From positions 188,501 to 252,500 of the forward strand of contig NZ_JARXLA010000008.1 in NCBI RefSeq assembly GCF_029872155.1: a DNA stretch of 64,000 nt, in the 5' to 3' direction. Shown piece by piece: positions 57,798 to 64,000 of the stretch. The translations under genes and the position numbers were made by a program. Below the pieces are notes generated by a model. That model was not told where the DNA came from, did not search any database, and saw only the letters and a program-made list of their open reading frames with translations. Positions within the stretch are counted from its first letter, which is position 1. Each line of letters opens with the position of its first letter. The stretch is from Hyphomicrobium sp. D-2 (GTDB taxonomy: Bacteria; Pseudomonadota; Alphaproteobacteria; Rhizobiales; Hyphomicrobiaceae).

Positions 57798-57960
57798 AAT
57801 AATTCTTATGCGAACGGGTTTCGCAGCTCATCATTTGACTTTCAAACCTTCATACTTACTGTTGTTCAATTGACCATTTAGACCCCCTGACGGCCACCCC
57901 CTCGCCCCCTCACGACCCCGCCTAGGACTCACCCCATATCCGGGCCTTCTTAGAATGATC

Positions 57961-58019
57961 TTTTACATCAATCTGTTGTTTGGTTTTGGTGAGAAGCTAG
58001 ATGCATCAATTTATGTAAA
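57961..58019. promoter_or_regulatory. TTTTACATCA and ATGTAAA half-sites before the TerS-like gene
   Basis: TTTTACATCA (57961-57970) repeats, in reverse complement, the right arm of the dyad at 53686-53717. ATGTAAA (58013-58019) is an inverted partner 44 bases on. Shared sites in two control regions suggest one element-encoded repressor, which is not in this window. Confidence 0.4.
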
Positions 58020-58101
58020 CTATTGAAATATAGAAACTAGTTGACTCCGTTAACTAAACTGTGTACATGCACATACTCTAGGGCGTGCACGGAGCGTTTG
58101 C

Positions 58102-58440
58102 GTGAGCCAGCTTGACCCCGGTACTGACGACCTGGCCGAGAAGTTCGGCCTGAACGAGCGCCAGAAGCGCCTCGCCGACGCCCTCTTGGCCGGCGCGACC
58201 CAGGTCGAAGCAGCGCGTGCTGCCGGCTACTCTCAAGGCGCCACAGAGGCCGCCGCGCGGTCTTCGGCCAGCAATCGATGTAACTCGCCGAAGGTGCGCC
58301 GCTACATGCAAGCGGCGCAGGCAACGCCCCTGCCGGAAATTCCTGATGACCTGTTGGTGACCATCGCCGCCGTCGTCACGCTTCTCCAGAAACACCTCGC
58401 ATCGGGTCCGATCAGTCGGAGGCTAAAACATGTCGCCTAG
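58102..58440 (+). CDS. Terminase small subunit-like protein
   Basis: 112 residues from GTG 58102, GGAG eight bases before. FGLNERQKRLADALLAGATQ, VEAARAAGYSQGAT and SPKVRRYMQ match the HTH region of phage terminase small subunits, which recognise packaging sites. The C-terminal part is short. No large terminase subunit follows, unusual for a complete phage. It overlaps the next gene by 11 bases. Confidence 0.65.
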   Translation: MSQLDPGTDDLAEKFGLNERQKRLADALLAGATQVEAARAAGYSQGATEAAARSSASNRCNSPKVRRYMQAAQATPLPEIPDDLLVTIAAVVTLLQKHLASGPISRRLKHVA

Positions 58441-58783
58441 TTTTCTCGATGACGCCGCCGCGCCTGACGCGCTGCCGGCCCAGATCGCCAACCTGCCCCG
58501 CGAGCAGCTGCTGGCCTGGTGCAGCCGTGCCGGCGTCACGGCCCGGCTGCGTGTTCGACAGACAGACAACCGTGTCACGATCGACGTCGTCGAGCTGGAC
58601 CCCGAACTGACCTCGAACGACATCTCGACTCAGGATGTCCGCCGCGCCGTTTCGTTGCACCTCCGCTCAATCGCCCGCGACGCGGGGTATCGCGCCGTCC
58701 GCGAGTACCTCGCCGAACTGGACGGCGCTCAAATCTCAACCGACGACGTCGACGTTGCTGAAGAAGGGGTTAACCATGGTTAA
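58430..58783 (+). CDS. Small element protein, tandem paralogue A
   Basis: 117 residues, GGAGG seven bases before ATG. Core elements: LPREQLLAWCSRAGVT, a beta hairpin and DVRRAVSLHLRSIARDAGYR. The same layout recurs in the next two genes. No known domain. Overlaps its neighbours on both sides, so translation is coupled. Confidence 0.65.
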   Translation: MSPSFLDDAAAPDALPAQIANLPREQLLAWCSRAGVTARLRVRQTDNRVTIDVVELDPELTSNDISTQDVRRAVSLHLRSIARDAGYRAVREYLAELDGAQISTDDVDVAEEGVNHG

Positions 58784-59078
58784 GCACGTCGTCGGCATGA
58801 CACCGTTCAAAATTCCCCCTGTGTCGATCGACATCCTGCCGCCTCAGCTCCAGCTGATGACGCAGGGGGAACTCGTCGCGTTCGCGCGCCGCGCCCGGAT
58901 CACGGAAAAGCGCGCTGGCAAGCGCGACGGCAAGCCGATTGTGACCGAGCACGAGGTTACGGCTGAGCTTGGCCGCTACCAGGTCGCCGAAGTCATCGCG
59001 GCGCACCTTGCGGCCGTCGGCAAAAACGCCGCCGACAACGCGATTGCGACCTTCGTTCGCGCCACCTTGGAGGGCTGA
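58776..59078 (+). CDS. Small element protein, tandem paralogue B
   Basis: 100 residues from ATG 58776, eight bases inside the previous gene. MTQGELVAFARRARIT and QVAEVIAAHLAAVGKNAADN match the pattern in A and C at the same spacing, with a charged hairpin between. Function unknown. Confidence 0.65.
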   Translation: MVKHVVGMTPFKIPPVSIDILPPQLQLMTQGELVAFARRARITEKRAGKRDGKPIVTEHEVTAELGRYQVAEVIAAHLAAVGKNAADNAIATFVRATLEG

Positions 59079-59081
59079 TTC

Positions 59082-59426
59082 ATGGCGAGTGAAGTTCCAC
59101 TGAACATTCCCGGCTATCCCGAAGCGGACAGTGTGCCGACACAGGATCTGGTCCGCTGGGGCAGCGCTGCCGACGTGCGGTACGAGAAGACGGTCACGCA
59201 CGTCGAGCGTGAGCGTGTGATTATGGGCGGCACAATCCGCCGTATTGAACACACGTTCTATCGCACCGAGCGTCATCTTCTCGACCACAATCTTGGGCGG
59301 AAGCAGGTCGGCGCAGCCATCGCCGCACACTTGAAGAAAATACACGACGACGCCGGAAAGCGGGCAACGTATTCTGTCCTCTTCTCGACCGCTGCACCTG
59401 GAGTGTCGCCGAAGGGGGGCGCATGA
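59082..59426 (+). CDS. Small element protein, tandem paralogue C
   Basis: 114 residues, with GGAGGG before the ATG. VPTQDLVRWGSAADV and QVGAAIAAHLKKIHDDAGKR align with A and B; the middle hairpin is longer here. Its stop overlaps the next start (ATGA). Function unknown; position between TerS-like and virion proteins hints at head assembly or packaging. Confidence 0.65.
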   Translation: MASEVPLNIPGYPEADSVPTQDLVRWGSAADVRYEKTVTHVERERVIMGGTIRRIEHTFYRTERHLLDHNLGRKQVGAAIAAHLKKIHDDAGKRATYSVLFSTAAPGVSPKGGA

Positions 59427-59650
59427 CAGTCAGCGCGCTCTTCGTACCCGCCGCCACCGCCGCGAACTTCGCGTCGCTGATCGGCTGCGTGCGGTCTGTC
59501 GAGCGCACTACGGCTGCGCTGCTAGCGGAATGCACTGACAGCGCGATGCGCATCCGAGCAATCGATGACCTGCTGTCGTGCCGCTTCGCCACGCAGCAGA
59601 CTCTGGATGCCATGCTTGAACGCTGGCGCCCGCTAGGGGAGTCGAACTGA
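59423..59650 (+). CDS. Small element protein of unknown function
   Basis: 75 residues, helical, no known domain. ATGA overlap with the previous gene and TGATG overlap with the next show it is translated as part of the operon. Confidence 0.55.
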   Translation: MTVSALFVPAATAANFASLIGCVRSVERTTAALLAECTDSAMRIRAIDDLLSCRFATQQTLDAMLERWRPLGESN

Positions 59651-60501
59651 TGGCGATTGGTACAATCCTCGGCGCCGCGGCTTCCGCAGGCATCTCGTAT
59701 GGCGCGAACAAGCTATTCGGCGGCAACAGCTCCAAGAACGCGAACGCCGCGCTTATGAACGCGCCGGCGCTGGTCAGCCAAAGCCAGATCGACGACAGCT
59801 TGAGCATGCTTGGCAATCCCCAGTTCACCGGCTTCAACGGAGGCGGACTCGCGTCACATCGGGTCGGCGACCGTGTCGAGGTTGCCAGCAGCTCCTCGCG
59901 CCAGGATCTGATCGGTCGCCTTTCAGGAATGTTCCCGCAGGCCGCGGGGCAGCTTGCCGAATTGCGCAGCCGGCTCGATCCCACCACCGGACAGCTCAAG
60001 CAAGCTGCCATGTCAGAGATCGACAATGCACGCGCACGCGCCATCGGCAATCTGCGTGAGAACCTGCAGCGTCGCCGTCTGCTCGGATCATCATTCGCAC
60101 AGGATGCGATCTCTCGTGGGGAAGCTGAGTTCGCGCAACAGAAAGCCCGGTCGTCCGCCGAGATCGACCTGCTTGCGATCGACAGCGCGCAGAAGCTGAT
60201 CATGCAGGAAACCGAGCTGAGCGCGCAGGGTTTCAACACGCTGCTATCCGAACTCAACTTGCAGGCCGGCATGGCTGCGGAGCTGAGCAATAAGTTCCAG
60301 ACGGAAGCCAACGCCAACGCACGAATGCTGGCGCAGGTGGTTGCGCACATGGCAACGGGAAGCGCCAGCAACGCCGCAGCAAACGCCCGCGAAAACGCCA
60401 AGCTCGCCGCTGAAGCCGATAAAGGCCAAGGCTCGTTCATCACAGAACTCACAAATCCGCTTGCCGGCGCGTTCGGAGATCAGGTGCAGAGCCTCTTTTA
60501 A
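59650..60501 (+). CDS. Putative internal virion / ejection protein
   Basis: 283 residues. A Gly/Ala-rich N-terminus (IGTILGAAASAGISYGANKL) is typical of phage proteins that insert in membranes on DNA entry; the rest is mostly helical (LRENLQRRRLLGSSFAQDAI, QKLIMQETELSAQGFNTLLS). No specific family can be named. Lies in a run of large helical proteins as in podovirus-type genomes. Confidence 0.55.
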   Translation: MAIGTILGAAASAGISYGANKLFGGNSSKNANAALMNAPALVSQSQIDDSLSMLGNPQFTGFNGGGLASHRVGDRVEVASSSSRQDLIGRLSGMFPQAAGQLAELRSRLDPTTGQLKQAAMSEIDNARARAIGNLRENLQRRRLLGSSFAQDAISRGEAEFAQQKARSSAEIDLLAIDSAQKLIMQETELSAQGFNTLLSELNLQAGMAAELSNKFQTEANANARMLAQVVAHMATGSASNAAANARENAKLAAEADKGQGSFITELTNPLAGAFGDQVQSLF

Positions 60502-60513
60502 GGAGTGACGCGT

Positions 60514-61605
60514 ATGGCATCAGGGCATTCAGCCGCCGGCGCAGCCGCATCACTCGCGGGGGCCGATGCACGGCGCATCGCTGAGGAAGATAACATCGCC
60601 CAGCGCGCACTGCAGGCGCAGTCGATTGATGTCGCACGCGGCAACGCAGCCCGAGCCGACGCGCAGTTCAACATCAAGAACGTCGAAGAGCGCATCAGCT
60701 CGTCAATGCAAACCATCGGATCAACGATCGACAAGTTCCGCGCAGCAGGCGCACCGCCCGAGAAGATCGCCAGCGCGGTCGGCGGTTTGCTGCAGCAGGT
60801 CACCCAGATGGCCGCAGGTATCGGCCGCGATCCTCGCCTGTATCTGGCGCAGGCCGAAACGTTGATGCGCGCGCCAGCAGCGCCGACTGATCCGACGACC
60901 GCCCAGAAAGACTATTCCTTCTATGCCCAGCAGGAAACAACGGCCGGCCGCACGCCGCTGTCGTTCAACGATTATGAGTTGCAGTCTCGCAAGGCCGGCG
61001 CGACCAACGTCACCGTCAATAACGGCGGCGCGAGCGCATTCGAGAAGGAGCTTGGCCAGCAGCTCGGCAAGGACTTCGTCGAGAAGAAGCGCGGGGCTGA
61101 AGACGCAATCGCAAGCTTGGGTGCTTCTGAGGAAGCTCTCCGCCTGCTTGACAGTGGCATCGTCACGGGCATTGGCGCTGATGCACTGATCCAGACGGGT
61201 AAGGCTCTTCAGCAGATCGGCGTTACCTATTTCGACGACCCGATCAAGAACACCGAAGCCTACGCAGCATCGCGCGTGCAGGAAGTCGGGCGGCTCATCA
61301 AGATGTTTGGCGCCGGCACCGGGCTTTCCGATGCCGACCGCGAGTTCGCAACGAAAGCCGCAGCCGGTGATATCTCGCTGAACGAGAAGTCGCTACGCCG
61401 GATCATCGACATCAACAACCGCGCGTCGCGCGCAACAATCCAAGCGTATAACAGCATCGTCGGGCAGCTCGATCCGAACCTGATGCCGTTTGATCTCCGA
61501 CTCACCGAACCGCCAGCAGCCCAGTCCGCGCCGACACCGACCCGTCGCAAAACGATCGGCGGCAAGTCTTATATCAACGAAGGTGGACATTGGTATGCCG
61601 AATGA
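60514..61605 (+). CDS. Putative internal virion protein
   Basis: 363 residues from ATG 60514 (AAGGAG eight bases before; GTG 60505 overlaps that site). Helical Ala-rich N-terminus, then YSFYAQQETTAGRTPLSFND and a second region with LDSGIVTGIGADALI and MFGAGTGLSDADREFATKAA. The last pair is recurrent in phage structural proteins with ejection or tail-tube roles. Overlaps the next gene by 11 bases. Confidence 0.6.
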   Translation: MASGHSAAGAAASLAGADARRIAEEDNIAQRALQAQSIDVARGNAARADAQFNIKNVEERISSSMQTIGSTIDKFRAAGAPPEKIASAVGGLLQQVTQMAAGIGRDPRLYLAQAETLMRAPAAPTDPTTAQKDYSFYAQQETTAGRTPLSFNDYELQSRKAGATNVTVNNGGASAFEKELGQQLGKDFVEKKRGAEDAIASLGASEEALRLLDSGIVTGIGADALIQTGKALQQIGVTYFDDPIKNTEAYAASRVQEVGRLIKMFGAGTGLSDADREFATKAAAGDISLNEKSLRRIIDINNRASRATIQAYNSIVGQLDPNLMPFDLRLTEPPAAQSAPTPTRRKTIGGKSYINEGGHWYAE

Positions 61606-63552
61606 CCAGCAGCGCCAGCCCGTAACTGATGCGGCGTTGCTGGATCAGCTCAATGCCCGCGAGCCGGTCACTGACTCGAACCTGTTGCGCATGCTTGAAG
61701 GGGACGCCCCGACACCTGCGGCACCGGCGGAGGACGTACCGGGCCCGAGCAATGCCGTGCGCTTCACGATGATGCCGCTCGAGTTCGACCCGGACGATGA
61801 TCTGGGCAACGAGGCCGGCATCGTCAACGCGTTGCGCAACGGCGCCAGGTTCGGCCTACCAGGCATGATCGCCTCGTATGCTCACGCACGCGGGATCAGT
61901 CTTGCCGTGCCTGGCGCCGTCGAGACCGCGGCCAGCGTTGTCGGTGATGTTCTGAAAAGCATCGGCGCGCTGCCCGAAACTATCCGGCGATCGATGGCGG
62001 ACGAGTATCCGGATACCGCGGAGGGCCACGCCCAGCGCAGCCGTGATGCGATTGAAATCTCGACACTCATGATGGGCGTTCCCCCCGGCGCTGGGGCGGC
62101 AATGGCTCGAGTCATTCCCCGCACGGCAGGTGCCACAGGGCAGAAGGCCATAGCTGCCTCTTCACCGGCCGTGCGGGGGTAGGAAAAGAGGAAGCACTGG
62201 AAGCCGCCGCCCGGCTCGATATCAAAATCCCGATCGGCGCGGCGAGCGACAGTTACACGGTCAACACCGCCAGTGCTGCCTTGAAGGAAGCGCCGATCGT
62301 TGGAACGCCGCTCGTCAACGCCGCCCGCGAAGCGCTGGGCAAGCTCGATAGCACCGTGGCCGGCATCGCCGATGATCTTGGCGCAGGAAGCGTGCTGACA
62401 GCCGGACACGCGGTCAAGGATGACGCGGTGTCCTGGATCAATGTTCTGAGCAAAGACGAAGCATCGAAGATCTTTGCACCTGTCGACGAGCTGATGACAG
62501 GGAAGACCGGCAAGCTCAATCGAACCGGCGTCGCGGTGCGCAGCATGGCGAAGCTGGCGGAAGAGAGCGGCTTGCCGCCGCCAGCGATCGTCAAGAAGCT
62601 GGACCGCGCGCTCGCAATGAACATGTCGTTCGCAGGCATGCAAAATCTTCGGACACAGATCGGCGACATGATGAGTGGCAACATCATCCCTGAAGCCGGC
62701 CTATCCAAGCGCGCACTGAAGGCGATTTACGCCGGGCTCACCGAAGACATGAAATTCATGGTCGGCAAGGAAGGCGGCGCGGCCGGCAAGAGGGCCTGGA
62801 CCGAGGCGAACGAGAAATTCAGGACAGAGATTGCAGCCAAGCGCGAAGCCCTGGGCAAGATCGTCGGCGTGGATGGCAGTGTCACGCCCGAGGCGGTAAC
62901 CCAACGCCTGGTGACCATGGCAGGTGCAAAGCGCGGCGCGGATGTCACGGCGCTGGGCATAGCCAAGGAAAAGGCCTCACCGGAAGCGTGGGCAGAACTC
63001 GCGTCATCGGTATTGGCGCACATCGGCCGCGACAAAGACGGCTTTTCGATCGCGAAATTTCGCACCGAGTGGTCGAAACTCAGCGACAACGGCAAGGATG
63101 CTTTGTACTCGACCGATCACCGCCGCGCCCTTGATGATGTCGCGAAAATAGGCGCCCGGTTCGAAAATCTGACGAAGATGGGCAATCCCTCCCGCTCCGG
63201 CGTGATCGGCTTGACAGGCGTTGGCGGCGGGCTTGCTGTTGTTGATCCCGTGTCGCTTATCTCCGGCCTCGCAGCCGGACGCGTGCTGGCATCCATCCTC
63301 GCACGACCGGCAACAGCCAAGGTCACTGCGCGCTGGGCAAACGCCTATGCCGACTATGCAGCAGCACCCGGCGAAGCGACGTTCCGGGCAGCCAACCGTG
63401 CAACGCTCGATATGCGATCCACACTGGAAAGCGCCGGCATTCGCTACTATCCGGCTGCGGTCACTGCAAACGCGCCACGCACAAACATCGCCACGGAAAG
63501 CATTCCAGCTGGCCCGCCGGTCAGCGATGAAACCGGTGAGGCTGACGAATGA
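61595..63552 (+). CDS. Large virion-associated protein, frameshifted in this sequence
   Basis: The first 195 residues (from ATG 61595) end at TAG 62177-62182 region, but the frame resumes directly after if one G is added to the G5 run at 62175-62179: the corrected protein has 652 residues. N-terminal short repeats PVTDAALLDQLN and PVTDSNLLRMLE are typical of large phage structural proteins. The remainder is helical, with a Gly-rich hydrophobic patch near the end (VIGLTGVGGGLAVVDPVSLI). Probably an ejection or tail-linked protein. The single-base change is likely a sequencing error. Confidence 0.65.
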
Positions 63553-63803
63553 CCTCGACGCCCTACGGTAAACTCGCCGACGTCACCCGCAGTCTGAGCA
63601 CGCTCGCGCGCAGCATTGACCGCGAACGCGATGCCAATCCAGATCTCGCGGATCGTCTGGCTCTCGAGCTCGATGATCTGTTGACCAAAACCGAGCGCGA
63701 GCTGTCCAAGCTGACGATCAAGCCGCCGCGCTGCAGGCTGGGCCGTTGGCAACGTGATTCAAACGCTTTCAACAGAGGACAATCCCATGTCGGACCCCGA
63801 TAA
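63549..63803 (+). CDS. Small element protein of unknown function
   Basis: 84 residues, ATGA overlap with the previous gene. Helical N-terminal part (LADVTRSLSTLARSIDRERD, ALELDDLLTKTERELSKL). The last 25 residues are Arg-rich and overlap the next gene by 17 bases, so the true end may be earlier (an indel near 63725-63735 would end the frame near 63760). Confidence 0.45.
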   Translation: MTSTPYGKLADVTRSLSTLARSIDRERDANPDLADRLALELDDLLTKTERELSKLTIKPPRCRLGRWQRDSNAFNRGQSHVGPR

Positions 63804-63990
63804 GACCCCCGAGCAGACCGAATTGCAGCGGCTCGCAGTGAACATGACGGACGAACAGAAGGCCGCTGCCTTGGCACAGGCTAACGCTGCCTTCGCGCCA
63901 CCTCCACAGACGCCGAACGTCAACGCCATGAGCGATGGGGAATACCGTCAGTTCTGCCAGAAGACCTACGGTTACGTCCCGAAAGTTTGA
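63787..63990 (+). CDS. Small element protein of unknown function
   Basis: 67 residues from ATG 63787 with GAGGA upstream. Gln/Ala/Pro-rich, with a C-terminal DGEYRQFCQKTYGYVPKV that resembles short head- or tail-associated phage proteins. Ends 10 bases before the window edge. Confidence 0.45.
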   Translation: MSDPDKTPEQTELQRLAVNMTDEQKAAALAQANAAFAPPPQTPNVNAMSDGEYRQFCQKTYGYVPKV

Positions 63991-64000
63991 TCCAGAACGT

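Larger units (their letters stand above)
57391..58101. other. Long AT-rich interval with little coding sequence
   Basis: About 710 bases. It contains a possible short minus-strand gene (57594-57797), a stretch of four to five C runs (57883-57919), TTTACAT/ATGTAAA half-sites (57962-57968, 58013-58019) and an AT-rich 130 bases before the TerS-like gene. It probably holds the promoter of the late operon. Older ORF remnants at 57322-57550 on the minus strand lack support. Confidence 0.45.
52185..64000. mobile_element. Integrated phage-like element, right end outside the window
   Basis: Left border is the tRNA-Thr fragment, followed at once by a tyrosine integrase. The cargo is a YozE-like protein, primase-helicase, TerS-like protein, small unknown genes and virion-type proteins, nearly all on the plus strand with overlapping starts. 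Base composition is more variable than in the chromosome, with AT-rich gaps at 53634-53760 and 57660-58080. The intact tRNA-Thr should mark the far end. Confidence 0.85.

Noticed and set aside
1-64000. CRISPR array, rRNA genes or insertion sequences
   Set aside because: No regularly spaced repeats, rRNA signatures or transposase genes were seen on either strand.

Overview
The window is GC-rich chromosomal DNA of an alphaproteobacterium, most likely a serine-cycle methylotroph of the Hyphomicrobiales. This rests on an mtkA-mtkB-ppc gene set, a hemC-hemD-mic60-hemY cluster, a folD-DUF167-yggT group, a purH-heparinase-rsmB-htpX-sdhAF4 neighbourhood and an alphaproteobacterial LexA box. The genus cannot be named from the sequence.

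Layout. Bases 1-4379 hold the carbon-assimilation genes mtkA (truncated by the window edge), mtkB and a divergent PEP carboxylase. Bases 4595-8713 hold three envelope proteins and a probable small RNA with C-rich, anti-Shine-Dalgarno-like loops (about 6969-7056). Bases 8869-11283 encode a cytochrome bd-type (CIO-like) quinol oxidase. Bases 11448-16727 form a compact Ser/Thr phospho-signalling module: a kinase fused to WD40 repeats, two FHA proteins and a PP2C phosphatase. Bases 16851-20402 hold a LexA-boxed comM, folD, DUF167 and yggT. Bases 20618-26782 hold a ParA-like ATPase, a lemA-TPM-TPM operon, an MFS transporter and two small exported proteins. Bases 27078-41078 are mostly housekeeping: purH, rsmB, htpX, sdhAF4, acs, an EVE protein, gpsA and tsaD. 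Bases 41187-46385 are the haem and Mic60 operon. Bases 46775-52131 hold a two-component pair, a Tat-exported amidohydrolase and a LysR regulator beside a small periplasmic protein.

From 52185 to the right end lies an integrated phage-like element. Its left border is a 45-bp copy of the 3' end of a tRNA-Thr(CGT) gene. It carries a tyrosine integrase, a YozE-like protein, a P4/D5-type primase-helicase followed by a 20-bp inverted repeat built of two 10-bp iterons per arm, a terminase-small-subunit-like protein, three small tandem genes that look like divergent paralogues, and probable internal virion proteins. The right border and the intact tRNA should lie beyond the window.

A technical point matters for reading the annotation. 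Six genes (comM, DUF167, htpX, sdhAF4, gpsA and one phage virion gene) are broken by eight single-base changes, all in homopolymer runs. Correcting them gives full-length family-typical proteins whose lengths divide by three. They are most likely sequencing errors, so I annotate each as one gene.
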